Shown piece after piece: positions 13,926 through 27,400 of a stretch of DNA of 64,000 nucleotides. The notes below the pieces were generated by a model that searched no databases, had not been told where the DNA came from, and saw nothing but the letters and a program-made list of their open reading frames with translations. This DNA comes from Numida meleagris (taxonomy: Eukaryota > Chordata > Aves > Galliformes > Numididae). Made by a program: the position numbers and the translations under genes. Every line of letters starts with the position of its first letter. Within the stretch, counting starts at the first letter, position 1. The stretch spans positions 31,655,635 through 31,719,634 of the forward strand of contig NC_034414.1 in assembly GCF_002078875.1 (NCBI RefSeq), read 5' to 3'.

Positions 13926-16900
13926 CTGTAATGTAAAAATCAATCCACTTATCCCTTTTGGAAAAAGAGTTAAATGGAATCCTATATCCAGCTCAGAGAC
14001 GCAATTAATGACTTACTTATTCATTGCTGTATCTTAAAAACAGAGGCAATGGATTCCTGCGCCTCTCCTTATGCATAGATTTTAGCATAGGATTAATGCC
14101 TACACATAGTGGCCTGTACTACAGGCCTGTATGGGGTTTCCAATACATATCAACTCCACTGGGTCAAAAAAACCCCTATATTTCCTTTCATTTTGCACTT
14201 TGCAAACCAGTAAGTTTTCTTCCTTTTTTGTTTTCCTTCTCCTTTCTTGAAACCAAGTCTTTCTGGTTTAATTTTTTTTTTTTTTTGAGTCATCTCACAA
14301 GTTTTGTTTCTGCATTTAAAGCAAGAATTGAACATTTTTGACCGTTTGTTTACTTAAGTATCTGTGGGAATCTTGGAGCCATGTACTGTATTATAGGTTA
14401 CCAGAATAATAACGTAATAACTTCCAAACAGCATTCAAGTTGCTTTACTTATTCTAATAAAAAAGAACAAAAGATTTTTAAAAGCAGGATATGTCTGACA
14501 TTATCAAGGTCCCTTATATGGAGTTACAGGGAATGGAAGTAGATACAATCAATTTATCATGAAAGGACCTTGCTCTGCAGTATACAGAGTATGGAGAATT
14601 TGTTCAGTATGCAGCAGTATAATGAAGTAGTGAGAGACAGATTATGCTTTCAGTTTTATTCATATTATGCATAAGAATTCAAAATTCATTCTTTGGAGGA
14701 TAAGCATTCTAAATCACCTGTAAAACATTTGCCTTATCTTTCAACATTAAAGCAGTGGTAGAAGTACTGCTGAGTTCTAAGAAAAAAATTAACAAGCTTA
14801 GGAAATCAGTTTAGTGTTCTGCAAGTCTTTCAGTGAAATGTTAACTTTTTATACACAGAAGTGTTTGTGAGCACTTAGGCCTAGAAAAGCAAATCCACCT
14901 CCCCCTCCTAACACCAAATTTTATTTTATTTTTTTTTAACTGAGTAGAAAATATGTAGAAGAAAATGCAACTATATATACTTCTGACAGCTCAAATGATA
15001 CATAAATATAAGGGCTGACAAGGGTTGGTTTGTCATTGTAGTTCACTTCGATCAACTCTACATGGTTCTGTAGGACAATGAAATTCAATGCACTTATAAT
15101 TTCCAAAAAAGTGAGCTCAGATTCTTTTAAAAGCATTTCTATGTGAAAACGGATCATTTACATGCCAAAAGCACTTTTAATGTGACATATTTAGCACATG
15201 TATTATTGAGAACGAAAGCTGCTTGAACTTAGTGAATTTTAAAGTCTATAAAATGGCACCCCGCTGAGCAGAAAGGTAGCTGTTCAGTGAATTTCTCAGT
15301 TATGTGATTATTTTGAATAATAGACTAGTACATAACTTTTTACAAAATTAAAGGTATGACATTTGCTTTAGTTCAGTCCTCTAAATTGCACTTTAGTACA
15401 TAAAGAATGGGCTGATGTATGAATTTGTTGATTCTCCAAGCAATTTTACTGATTTTTTTAAGGAATAGTTTTATATTTTATCTATTGAGTAACACGTCAA
15501 ACAGTTATCTTTGTAGACTTAATGAGCATTCATGTGCAACTTAACACATTTGAAGAAGAGTCCGGAACCTCAAAAATAAACCCATTGTGTACTACCTGAA
15601 TTTACCCATACCTGTATGCTAGCTTGATGAAAAGTCCTAACACATACAAAGCTTAATTAAGAGGAACATTGCAATGTACAGAGACCTAAACTCATTTAAT
15701 TTAACTCAGGTTCACTTTGACTCGATTAAACACTATCGAAACTTTACCATCAGGGAATTATACAGTGCTATCTGCTTTCATACAAGAAGGAACCAGAAGG
15801 AGAATAAACTTATCTTCCAATTTTTTGTAATATTGCTAGTCAGGAACAACATTAAGCCTACGAAGATACAGAATACAAAACAAATCCTCCATGCACAATA
15901 CATAAAATTGTAAATAAATAATGTAAAAAAAAGTGTATATTATTTTCTGATTTGACTTTGTACAAAAGCTAAAGGTCGCAATTTCTCTCCCCACACAAGC
16001 TACTTTCAGTTGAAAAACACCATCTTTAACAGTGATGCTGTACCTACTAGCACTGGCATCATATAGACCACTGATAAAAGAAGTTACCTGCACCAATAAG
16101 CCACATTACTTTTATCACCAGAGACTAAAAAGTTTAATCATGACTACCTACAGTATAATACAGCACATGGCCCCAGTTAAAGCAAAACAATTACAAGACT
16201 TTTTACACTTAAGCATGGGCTTAAGCACCTTGTGGAATTTGGGTCTATGAAACACGATCCAGAGGATGAAGTGAGCATTTGTGAAAGATATTCAGGACAC
16301 TTTCTAACTGTAATTAGCATGTTCACACTATGTGTACAGCAATACACAAATAAGGTGGTTGCAAGGAGTACAAGATAACCCTTTCTTTCAGGGATCATTG
16401 TTCTTTTAACTTAAACACCAATAACAAACAAGCACACACCATACATTGACTTACTCAGAGCAATTAAGCTGAGAACAAGTCTCCAGTGATTTGTAAAATC
16501 CCTGCTCTCGGTATCAAAAATCCTCCTCTACCAACACAAACACATTGTGCAAATATTTCTTGCACCTTCAAACAACTCATGGGTTAAGAAAGAGAACAGT
16601 AAAACTAACTTAGAAAGAATATTCCAACAGTTCCCCCTTTAATAACCTTAAATAGAATGCTTACATAAAAGATACACAGACCTATAATATTAAATGTCAT
16701 TAGTTTGATCTTAAGCAGTACGTGATATCCTGAACTTGGATCACTTCCTTTCCTTCTAAACTTCATGTCAATAGTGATGGGATCGAGGAATTATATTTCC
16801 TTTTGACTTCAAATCTGATGTAAAAGCAGACTGCTATGACAAACAATAGAAAAATGGAAATGAAGATTCAAGGGCCAAATTAACCCAAAAATTTATCATA

Positions 16901-18486
16901 AAGGGAATGAATATCTGCTACATACAGAAGCAAAAAGAAAGTGATTGAAAATTTTGCGGAATTCTCACTGCAGACTGCTGTCTTTTGGTTAGTGTGCACT
17001 TAGAAAGGCAAAAAGTCTTACATGTTGGTTGGGATGCATCACTTCATGAATACACATCCTCAGGAGTGTAGGTGCTTTGCCAGGTATTTTGTGCCTCAGT
17101 TCATAGCGTGGACAGCTGCATCACAAATTAAATAAAATGAACTCACTAATTGCAAGAAAAAGCTACCTTGACATATTCTTCTTAAAAAAAAATCTAGTTT
17201 TTAAAAATTTAACAAGTATGACAGTAAAGCAAAAGAGCTTAAAACAGGCCCCCAATTCACTTCTGAAACATTGTTTTGATGGATTGCTGAGATCACTCCC
17301 CATTCCTCATATCCTGTAGTAATCCAACAGTTACTAATCTAGACAAATATTAGTAGGGGAAAAAAATGTTTTTAGCAGACATGCGGCAAGGTTTTAATTT
17401 GTAGCTGATAATTTGCTACTGGAAGCTTACCCTGATTAGTCTTCTTATGGCACTAACAGTTTTTGAGGTAGTGTGAATTACCTACTGTGTATGTTTTTAC
17501 CACCCATTCAGGGATGAAAATGAGTTACAACCTAGGCCTCAATTAAAGCTCGAAATAAGAAAACCTAAAACTTCTTTTATGTCCTCACTTCTAAAGAATA
17601 GAATTACTTGCTTCTGATATTACTGGAATTGTAATTCACACTCCTGGAAATCCAGCAATGGATCTTTCAACCCTTTTCAATGAAGCACATTTCAGCTGTT
17701 ACCCAATTATGCTGCCTTTGCTCCAAGTCAAATAATCATCCAACAGCTGTGAATTGAAACAGATTCCATTTGTGAAAATGAATGGTGTATTTACCTGGTA
17801 ATGCAGAAAGTTTTTAAGTGTTACTCTAGCTGTCATGTAGAAATTAGGATATTATTGCTTGTTCTATTAATTCTCATTTATGGGAAACTGATTTGTAGGT
17901 TGGCTTCATCGGAGTGATACAGTTGGCTTTCCTATCAGCATTCTATGCAAACCATGCCATAGACTTTACAATGAGTACTGAATTGCCCATAATCTAAAGT
18001 ATCTGTCTTAAAGGAATCATGAGGGGAATCATCATTTCTCAAAGTGGAATCCATATTATCCTCTGTAGACTGGTACTTAATAGTTCACTAATCTTAACTG
18101 ATCGCCTTCCCGTAGAATGATGGAAACTATACAGAACTAATGAATACAAATAACAAAAAGACATATTCCCCCTTACCTAAGAGCTTAAGTTTTCTATTAA
18201 CTCTTCGCAAATATTGTTAAGCTATTTTGGGGCACGTATTCTCATAAATAGACAGACAAAGCATATGTCTCTGCTACCCAGCAAATTAATATTTAAATTT
18301 CTTGCAAACTTCCCCAATAGTATGGAGCCTTATTTTAGGTTTCATTAATAATATTTTTAAGGAAAGGAAAAGTGGGACAATATAATGGAAAAGATAACTG
18401 GATTAATTTTATTCTGTCCCTGTTCATAGGTTCCCAAAGATTATTTGAGACAGTAACAATAAACAATAACACAACTGGTAGATGTT

Positions 18487-18648
18487 AAGGATAGCTAAGG
18501 AGGTTGTGGATTCTCATTCTCTGGAGATCTTCAAAACCCACCTGGACACCTACCTGTGCAGCCAGCCGTAGGGAGCCTGCTTTGCAAGGGGGTTTGACTT
18601 GATCTCTAGAAGTCCCTTCCAACCTACAATTCTGTGATTCTGTGATTT
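18487..18648 (+). mobile_element. CR1 LINE, short 3' terminal fragment
   Basis: About 160 bp match the end of CR1 ORF2 and its tail: an AGGAGGTTGTGGA start, the CTGGAGATCTTCAAAACCC segment, the TTTGCAAGGGGGTTTGACTT box, and a terminal repeat of ATTCTGTG type. It ends exactly where the mariner relic begins, at about 18648. This tail is of a different type from the copies at 1-1645 and 52595-53934. Confidence 0.88.
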
Positions 18649-19512
18649 TTCAACATAGTCACCACCATTAGCTGGGCATTTTCACCAGTGATGAGCAAGA
18701 GCTAGCACATCAAGCTCATAAAAATCAGCAGCAGCTGAGGAGACCCATGATTTCACAGCTGCTATGACAACGTCCTTGCTAGGAAAATGTTGCCTCAGCA
18801 GTCCACCTCACATCCACCCAAACAGATAAAGTGCCAAATCCAGACAGCCCAGCAAAGACTGGTGATGTGTTCCACTGTCTTTAAATTGGTACGGGGCCTG
18901 GTGTTATCATGTTTGCAATAGAAAGCTTTTCTTCTTCTCTGGCCTGACTCTAGAAGGTCAAACCTTCAGCTTAATCAGCATTGGAATGCAGCAGTCAAAG
19001 CTGATGGTTTGTCTGGGCATCAGAACATCCAGAAAGATCACCTCTTTCCTATCTCAAAAGACAGCACACATCACATTACCCTCTGAGGGTTGTATCTTGA
19101 AATTTTTCTTCAATGGGGAAGTGACATCACTACTCCATAGTCTGCCATTTTGATCCCAGCTCGAAGCAGTGATGTCATGTCTCTTCACCAGTAATAAAAC
19201 GATCCAGGAAACTGACCCCTTTATTTTCGTATTGGTTCAATAGGTCCTGACAAAATTGCATATGGTGTTCTTCCTATTCTTGTGTGTACATCCGTGGGAC
19301 CCACCTGACACAATCTTTGCAATACTCCAAGGTTGCCACCACTGTTTCATACACAGATCCCTGGTTATGATCCACTAATTCATATAGATGAGCTGGTCAA
19401 GATGCTCTTCAATTCACAGTCTGACAGCTGCATGTGGCTATCCAGAACATGGCTTTTCTTTCACATCACCATTACCACAGCTGAAACGCACCACCCAGTG
19501 CCTCGCCATAGT
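18649..19512 (-). mobile_element. Galluhop-type mariner DNA transposon, truncated at both ends
   Basis: Read on the minus strand, about 860 bp follow the bird mariner known as Galluhop from codon ~40 of the transposase to near its C terminus. Neither terminal inverted repeat is present: the right side fades near 19512 and the left side stops at the CR1 tail at 18648. The copy at 53990-54566 is the same family and supplies the missing end sequences for comparison. Cut-and-paste elements of this kind insert at TA, but no target duplication can be seen here. Confidence 0.85.
18655..19505 (-). pseudogene. Mariner (Tc1/mariner, DD34D) transposase, decayed
   Basis: The family's enzyme cuts and rejoins transposon ends using three aspartates. 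Minus-strand translation across several frames gives recognisable pieces: HWVVRFS near 19500, the TGDE region near 19182-19193, IQPSEGNVMCAVF near 19100, RVRPEKK near 18950, a His-Asp-Asn box near 18910, and QHFPSKDVVIAAVKSW near 18780. The first catalytic position appears as Glu (TGEE) and the following Trp codon is a stop. The His-Asp-Asn aspartate is kept. The third catalytic site falls in a small deletion before LFG near 18830. Many stops and shifts separate the pieces, so no active protein is possible. Confidence 0.8.
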
Positions 19513-19633
19513 AACATTACTTGTAAAGTGTTGTAAGTAAAAGTGTTTAGCTTTTTCTCCCGTCTTCCCAAAACTGCAAATTAGAGGTCCTAGGACAACA
19601 AATTTAACAATTTCAGAAGCTTAAGACACATTC

Positions 19634-20797
19634 AATCACAGAATGGCTTGGGTTGGAGGGGAACCCAGGGATCATCAAGTTCCAGCCCCCCTGCATCAGG
19701 CAGGACCACCATCCTCCAGAGCTGGTACTAGACCAGGTTGCCCAGGGCTCCATCCAACCTGGTCTCAAACACCTCCAGGGATGGGGCATCCACAGCCTTT
19801 CTGGGCAGCCTGTTCGAGCACCTCCTCCACTCTCTCTGTGAAGAACTTCCGCCTGATATCCAACCTAAACCTTCCCTCCTTGAGCTTAAAACCATTCCCC
19901 CTCATCCCATCACTATCTACCCAAGTAAAAAGTTGATTCCCCTCCTGTTTGTAGTCCCCTTTTAAACACTGGAATGCTGCAATGAGGTCTTCTTGCAGCC
20001 TTCTCTTCTCCAGGCTGAAGAAGCCCAGCTCCCTCAGCCTGTCTTCACAGGGGCAATGTTCCAGCCTCTGATCATCTTCATGGCCCTCCTCTGGACCCTC
20101 TCCAACAGCTCCACATCTTTCCTGTATTGGGGGCCCCAGACCTGAACACAACATTTCAGATGGGGCCTCATGAGGGCAGAGTAGAGAGGGACAATCACCT
20201 CCCTCTCCCTGCTGGCCACCCCTCTTCTGATGAAGCCCAGGATGGTATTGGCCTTCTCAGCTGCAAGAGCACACTTCTGGCTCATGTTCAGTTTTCCATC
20301 CACCAGGACCCCCAGGTCCTTCTCTGCAGGCTACTCTCAAGGAGTTCTTCTCCCAGCCTGTATAGGTATCGGGGGTTACTCCGACCTAAGTGCAAAACCT
20401 TGCACTTTGCTGTGTTGAACCACATTAGGTTCACACGGGCCCACCTTTTGAGTTTGTTGAGGTCCCTCTGGATGGCTTCCTTTCCTTCTAAGGTGTCAAC
20501 CGCACCACCCAGCTTGGTGTCATTGGCAAACTTGCTGAGGGTGAACTTAAGCCAGTCATCCATGTCATTGATGAAGATGTTGAAGAGCACCGGTCCCAAG
20601 GTCCTCCTGGGGGACACCACTTGTCACCAACCTCCATCTGGACATAGTGCCATTCAACACAACACTCTGTCTATGGTCTTCCAACCAATTCCTTATCCAC
20701 CAAGTAGGCCACCCCTCAAATCCATATCTCTTCAATTTAGACATAAGGATGTGGTGGGGGACCATGTCAAAGGCCTTGCAGAAGTCCAGATAGATGA
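19634..20797 (-). mobile_element. CR1 LINE, 5'-truncated copy
   Basis: On the minus strand the element runs from 20797 down to a 3' tail at 19634 (read on the plus strand as CAATCACAGAATGGCTTGGG, the mirror of the CR1 end). The 5' break lies just upstream of reverse transcriptase motif A; beyond 20797 the sequence is AT-rich and unrelated. Truncation at the 5' end is normal for LINE insertion. It sits about 120 bp from the mariner relic, within the 18.5-20.8 kb transposon cluster. Confidence 0.95.
19728..20797 (-). pseudogene. CR1 ORF2 reverse transcriptase, C-terminal remnant with altered catalytic box
   Basis: The coding remnant starts inside the reverse transcriptase. Motif A (LDFCKAFD) is at about 20770-20793 on the minus strand and is followed by [23 protein letters not shown] is present near 20607-20621 but the frame shifts immediately after it. 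The box that should read FADD reads FAND ([12 protein letters not shown], near 20540), so a catalytic Asp is replaced by Asn. Further shifts lie near 20290 and 20140. The C-terminal region ([32 protein letters not shown]) is well preserved, and translation ends at the stop at 19728-19730. The long plus-strand frame at 20127-20843 is only the antisense shadow of this gene. Confidence 0.92.
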
Positions 20798-23700
20798 ATA
20801 TATATTCAATATTCAGTCAGTTTTCATAAAAACTGTAAAATAATGAGGATATACATACATTCCAAAAGCAACAAAATCTGGAATGTTCTGAAATAATTTA
20901 GTATTATACAAGTCAAAATTTCCCCTTTCTGTTAGGATATAGGTAGATTTGTTCCTACACACTTGGAAATAGAAGGTGTTTGGAGAATATACAACAACTG
21001 AAATAACCTGTTTCTCGTACTATAAAAGATATTCCCTGGTTTGATTTAAAAGTATAGATCAGTTTGAGAGGAAACCATCATTAGAAAATAGATGATTATT
21101 GAGTACTTATTTTAGAAAAAGTACTATTATCAAAAATCAGAATGCCTTAGCTCATCATGTCTCTTCACAAGATGATAAGGAATGTGGTGTAGGTGCATTC
21201 CCTACACCACACACTAAAGATTGCCAGGCTAAATCTCTATATTTTTTTCCTGAGTATCACACATGTGGCCTTGCCACACAAGCTTGGTAAGTACAATAAT
21301 AAGCTCCTATCTCATGCAACACAAGATCTAGTTTGTATAGTGCTTTGAAACATGGAGTTTCAAGATAATTTACAACAGATACAGAATAATTGAATAATAC
21401 AGTCTGCAGTTCCAAGCTAATGACTGTAAGCAAAAGAAAAACAAGTGAGTCTTCTCTACTATCAACATAGGGAATCTTCCTGTTCCTTAATCTTTTCCAC
21501 TCCTGGGGCTGAGAATTGTGCAAACTGGCTTGAAATTATGGATTTTTTTCCTCATGGACTACAATTTGCTCAGGGACTATTCAAGCAAACAAAATCATTC
21601 AATTTATGATCTGGTTGCCTCTTTCCCTACTATATTTACCATGCATTTTCTGTAATTGTTACAATATCGATCAAGGAGTATTTTGTAAACATTCTATAGA
21701 GTGATGCTGTGGTCTACATGTGGAGAAAGTCAGATGTCAACGCACGTTTATTTCATATACAAGAACTGCACAACTTTTTTACCTTGATCAAATCATATGT
21801 TTGATCCATTTCACATTTTCAGCAAGAAAAGGCAACAAAGCCTACAACCTAACACCATGAGCTCAATGAAACTGGAGTTGTGGTCCTTTAAAAGCTAATA
21901 AGACATTTACTACTGATTCCAGTACAGTAAGTGTTGGATTTTGAAAGCTGAAACATACATAGTTCCCAAACAATACATTATTCTGTTGTTCTTTTTTAAT
22001 AGAAGATAAGCTAAAGACAACATCTCTAAAAGCCAGATTCTGTTCCACAGTATTAACACAAAAAAAAAAGGAATAAAAAAAATCATTATCTAGCCACTGT
22101 GGTATCTGTGTTATGCATTTATTACTCTGTAGGTTATCTGTGATGGTTCTGATTTCTTATGTTTGTTTTTCTCTATATTCACTACCAGTATTCTATCCTG
22201 AAGCTTTTTCAGTTGAAAACACTTAAATTCTTCATGTCTCCTCTAGTTCCTTACCAAGATGCTCTGAAGAGGACAACATTTAAATCAAAGCATGACTTCT
22301 TTGATAGATGTGTTAACATTTGGAAGAGGTCCCCAAAGCAGCACAATGGGGTGAGCTCTCCTCATGGAGTCTCTGACGTGTTACAATTCCAGCCCCATCT
22401 GCAGGTTCGGGGGCTTCACGTGTATTTCACTATGACCTCAGGTGAAACAAGCAGAATTGTATTAAGCAGAGCTTTATCAGGCATGCCCTGAAGCCTGTAT
22501 TTGATGCTGTGGATCTACAGCCTGTCCCTCAGCAGTAGACTCTCCACTTCGCACTCATGAGACTCAGTGTAATCTCCTCCTGAAACCTCAGGGTATCCTT
22601 CACATCAATTTTATTCATTACTCTATAGTAATGACGTTTAAGAAGTTACGTAACTATGGTTTTCCACAGCACAGAAGCAAGCTTTTTAACTTACTAACAT
22701 GCCATCCAGCCTTACCCAACATGAAACCCAGTGTTACAAGTAGGCGTAATTATACACTCCATTCACTTGGGGAGATAAGAGGTGCACCTCGTCCAGCCAT
22801 GCAGCTGCAGAAGGGCTAGTATGTATGAATGCATGGGGATGACGACTTCTAACACTGCTCCAACTTGAGGCATTCCTAAGAAACACAGCCCTTGGGCACA
22901 ACAGCAGCCTTCGTTCTCTCCTGTTAAGCAGCATCTCCTGCAGCAGGCACATGGAAGGGACAAGAGACTGAAGTCACATTTACAGTCTGTGCAATGTGAG
23001 ATCAACAAAGTATGAAGGAGGGAGACTAAGACTATCTATTAGAGTCTATAAAATGCCAGTGAGTCAGTATTTGGCAGGTTATGACAGTCTATGCACTCCT
23101 ATGAACAGGGTGCAAACTGTGCAGTGGAGGACAAAACCAAGAACTTATCAATCAATTGAGTCTGTTCACTATAAAGCACCTACAACACAATCATCTTTAA
23201 AGCCCACCATTCTTGTCCCACTACAGCCAAAATGCCTAGAATGAAAATTTATGGTTAAGCATGGTAACAGGAAAAATATACTTTATTTGTTAATTCAGAG
23301 GATGCCAAGGCCTGTGGGGGAAGGCAGTACTCACAGCCTCACACTCATGGGCAGGGAACCACAAGCAAGGAACCACTGCACTATGCTCTGCCCTGTCACT
23401 GACCTCAGTGCAATCACGGCACACTGCTCATTCAAAAAAAAAAAAAAGCCATGTGGGGGAACTGGAAGCAATTCAGCTCCTCTTCAGCTACAGGTCAGTT
23501 CTAAGCAAAAACTCTTCTGAGAAAATACTGCCAATTTAGGTGAATTATGTGTGGTGGCTTTGTGATGTAGATCATTGTCCATGAGGAACTGGGCTGAAAA
23601 CACTGAACTCATTATGCAGTAAAGTTAACTATAAATTAAGAGATCTATACTATCATAGGAAATCTCTCAATAAGACTTTTAAAACTATACAGTAACTGCA

Positions 23701-24199
23701 TTGAGGATTACTAGACTGTTGGTCCGATCTTATCTTTCTTTCTTTTACTGAAACACTGCACTTTCATTTGTGACTCTTACAGGATTTTGGAGATTCAGTC
23801 AGAAGCTAAGAAACAGCACTATTCTAAAGTTACGCAGAAGTTTCAACTTTCTCTCTTTTAGTCAGCTGTGTCTTCATTCATCAGTTAAGAATTATCACAC
23901 CTCTCCCTCCTTACAAAAAAAAAAAGCAGAAAAGATTAAACTATGGGAGAAGGAATTGGGCTAGACAGATAGTTCTGATGAGCTGAAGGGAATCTGAACA
24001 CCAAGTATCTTTAGGCTGTTTTGAGTGAAAATAAATTTAACACTTTGGTTTAATATGACCTAGCACCACAATTCTTAGCACTTTATTCCACTTAGATATT
24101 ATGTGATAGTAAGTTATCAGAAAGTAAGGTAAGGCTGAAAAGTGGAGAACCAATGTTGAAAATACTTTGAAATCTATCAAAATAAATTAAATATATACA
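20798..24199. other. 3.4 kb without recognised gene
   Basis: AT-rich unique-looking sequence. It holds the hairpin at 21183-21211, A runs near 22059 and 23434, and only short unsupported frames. I recognise no transposon in it. Confidence 0.65.
21183..21211. repeat. Perfect 11-bp inverted repeat with 7-nt loop
   Basis: TGTGGTGTAGG at 21183-21193 is the exact reverse complement of CCTACACCACA at 21201-21211, with TGCATTC between. If transcribed, either strand would fold into an 11-bp stem. The arm is too short for a typical microRNA precursor and I see no longer flanking pairing. Confidence 0.75.
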
Positions 24200-24479
24200 T
24201 ATGCAGCAGCAGGCCCCAAGCTGGACCTGCAGCCTGTGGAGAAGAGTCTGCAATGGAGCCCAAGCAGGATCATTGAGGGAAGGATGGCAATAAATGGCAT
24301 AATAATGGACGATAAACTTAGATTATCTCCCTAGATTGAGTCTGTTTTGTCTGCGATGGTAATTGGCATGCAGTTTCCTTGTCCTTATCTTTTCACCACA
24401 TTTTCTCCCCTCTTCTTTTGAGAAGAGGGAGGGAGACAACATTTGAGGTCTTTAGCTGCCATCTAAGGTGAAATCATCA
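24200..24479 (+). mobile_element. Old endogenous-retrovirus LTR, 3' part (R-U5 like)
   Basis: The segment matches my recollection of a common avian LTR. It contains GCAGCCTGTGGAGAAGAG near 24230, TTGAGTCTGTTTTGTC near 24337, GATGGTAATTGGC near 24355, CTTGTCCTTATCTT near 24380 and a pyrimidine-rich ATTTTCTCCCCTC stretch near 24405. It ends near 24479 in a degraded form of the family's terminal CA. No internal retroviral genes and no second LTR flank it, so it is a solo or fragmentary LTR. Many substitutions and gaps suggest great age. The family name is not assigned. Confidence 0.65.
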
Positions 24480-27400
24480 CTATGGGAAGCAAACTCTTCT
24501 GTCTATTCTGAAGTTTTAAATCTTTTCTTAATATTTCTAAGTCTACCTTTATAGCTCTCAGGCTTATTCTACACTATAGAAGAATTTGCAACTTCAAAAA
24601 CAGGATACACAAACCATATTTGCTGAATGTGGTTATATTTGATATACACAAGATGCTCCCTTTGTCTATGGAGACTCCTGTATCTACGCCAAAGATATCT
24701 GCCAAGTCTGTCAAATGTGGGCCAAGCGTGGGCAAACCGTCTGTGCTTCCTAGGCTGTTTTGAAAAAGATTCTTCCACAGAACCCCACATTTCCATATCA
24801 ACATCTATTTCAACCTCACTTTAGGGTATTCCCTTTGAAATTACTGAGAGCAATAAATGACTTATTTCAAATTCAGACAACAATCCTTTGTTCCCACAGC
24901 ACGCTGAACACATACTTTGTATTCACCATTCATTCCTTACCCTGTCATCCTACTGCATTGTGGAATGATCCAGAAGCATTGTCTATTACAATAATTTCAG
25001 TAGAACAATACTACTTAAGAAAACTTCTACTCAAAAATGCCTTTAAAGTTAACAGGTAACTGCAGGAAGGATGATTGTTAGAGAAAGCACATCAGACCAG
25101 ACTACAATGCTGTTGCTCAGGGTAGAAAATAACAAGGCTAGTTCTTCTCTCTGAAGAAGAATGGGTGCAGACATACAATAACGAACAAGAGGAAGGAGGT
25201 CTACAAGGTCTGAGGGCCAGTTATTTTAGTACAAAAGACAAAACTGCCTGGAAAGCCCATCCCACTGTATTGGGAATGGTAAGTAACTCTCTTACTCTAT
25301 AGTCACGGTGAAACTCTTACCTGCAACAAGCATTTGCAGCCTTCCTTTTGACTGTCAAAGGGTTATCCAATTTCGTCTTATTTATGAATGGTAAAAGAGC
25401 TAGGCCATGACCTAGCACAGACAGCTGTTTCACAGTACCTTTCACATCAAATTGGAAAAGTATAACTGTATAAGATCTACGGAATGTCTTTTTGTATTTT
25501 TTTTGAATAGTGGTAAAAAAGCCAATGACAACAACTATTATCTACTGAGCAGGTGAACTTGTTTCATCCAGTTGACTCTGCCATCAAAAAAAGGCAGATC
25601 TCATCTACAGTGTGTTCCAGCACTGAGTCCTCTATACATGAATCTCTCCCACAGAAGTTTTCTGGTGTTTTCTAATGTGTGAATTTTCAGCTTTCTCCTT
25701 CGCTTAGGATCTCAAATACAGTTTTTACTTGATAAGGTAAACTACATCATACAAGCAGTCCATGGGAGATCTGACATACATATTGTCTTTGAAGTTCTGT
25801 GGAAATGAGCAACTAGTTTCTGAAGCAATTAGCAGAGGACACAAAGGCAAGAAAAGCTTTTTACCAAAAGAAAAAAATTAGAGATTTTCACAGTTGTTAT
25901 AAACATTAAGAACAAATATTATACCACTAACATGCACAGAGTAATCAAAATCAGCTTTAATGGGTAATCTTGGTTTTGGACAGGGTATGTTATTGCCATC
26001 ACAAGTTATTGCCACGGCATTTGGTTACAATATGCAGTTAAGTGAGCCAACAGGTCCCATAGGCAGTCTTCAGTGAAGAATGACCATCAAGTCAGGGTGC
26101 TGCTATTATGTGAAACTGGTATTGGGCTCAGCACTATTTTAAGTTCACATCAGTCATCCAGCAGCAAACAAACAATCACAACTAATAAAATTGGCACATA
26201 AGACAGATCAGGAAAGCAATAGATAAAATTCAGAAAAGCTACAGTTAAACAAGACAGTATAGTACACTCTATGCCTCTGCACAAAATGTCAACATAACAA
26301 AATCCAAAGCTATACTTTGGAGAACAAGAGATGAATATCCAGAACTGCATACAGAACATGAAGAAACTGTATGTTAGAAAACACTGGCTGACAGAGACTG
26401 GAAGTTACAAGGGGAAAGTATCTTACTGTGGGCTTCCAAGTTCCCTTAGAGCTCCCAGGAACAAAGCTTTACTGGACTTTAACATGTTATTGGAGCATGT
26501 GCCATACCCAAACAGTTCAAGCTTTCATAGCTCAACTCTGCCACCTAGGCTGAAGCTAATGAAGAAAATGGCACGAAAACTGAATTTCTGTAAATAATTT
26601 TACAGGAGGGAATGAGCAAAGGGACCTAGTGGCAGAATAAATTAGTATAGTATCCATTCACTTTAAAAGAAATAGTGCAGTACAAAACCTTGCTCAGGTG
26701 ACACTGAGTTTCTCTTGTTCATTCTTGTTTTTCCATATGAAAGGCTCAGATAGGAACAGCAATAGCATCACAGATCACAAGCCACATATTATTCAGGGAT
26801 CCATTTCTTGCAATGCCTCTCTGTAACCAACTCTACAGGTCTTATAAATAGCACACTGAGACATGATATTTTTAAAATAACAATAAAGAAGACTCTGAGC
26901 AATTAATAGTATGCATATTGTTCTGTCACCCCAATAAACAAAATTTGGAAAAAAAAAAGCAACATTTTTCACAAGAGAACATGAAAACTGCACATCATAC
27001 AGGATTATGTTACAAACTAAGCATGTGCTTAAGAAGGAGCTTTAGCCTCTGGAGGAACCTGCACACTGCCTCACTGGACAGGAAAGCCACATGTGACAAG
27101 TTCTAGCCAAAAGCATTCGGCACTGGGCAGAGCAGCTATCAGCCTTTTAAGAACCCATATGATTAAACAAAAATAAGCTCTGCTCTGGTACAGAAACTCT
27201 AGTAAGTGTTTTGTTGTGATGTATTGTAGAGGTCTCAGGAAACTGGGCAGGCAGCTCAAAGATGTCTGGTAGCTGCTTCTGCTCTGGGTTAAAGCTCAGA
27301 ATGAGGCTTTCCTGTGGGACCACCCACCAGCCCTCCCACCTCTTCACATGGCTATGCAGGATCAGGTCCACTCACATAAAAACTAAGAAATATTTTCTTT

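Larger units (their letters stand above)
1646..18486. other. 16.8 kb AT-rich stretch with no recognised gene
   Basis: I see no exon-like conserved protein, RNA gene or intact transposon. Open frames are short and scattered on both strands. The longest, at 8251-8613 on the minus strand (120 codons), has no motif I know. Simple features include a run of 15 A at 2115-2129, a T/G-rich tract at about 6155-6200, a C run near 7248, and T runs near 14270. A segment at about 17640-17800 has the look of conserved regulatory DNA (see findings). The rest looks like unique avian intergenic or intronic sequence. Confidence 0.7.

Noticed and set aside
20127..20843. Plus-strand frame of 238 codons
   Set aside because: It lies antisense to the CR1 ORF2 remnant at 19728-20797 and encodes only the mirror of its conserved sequence.
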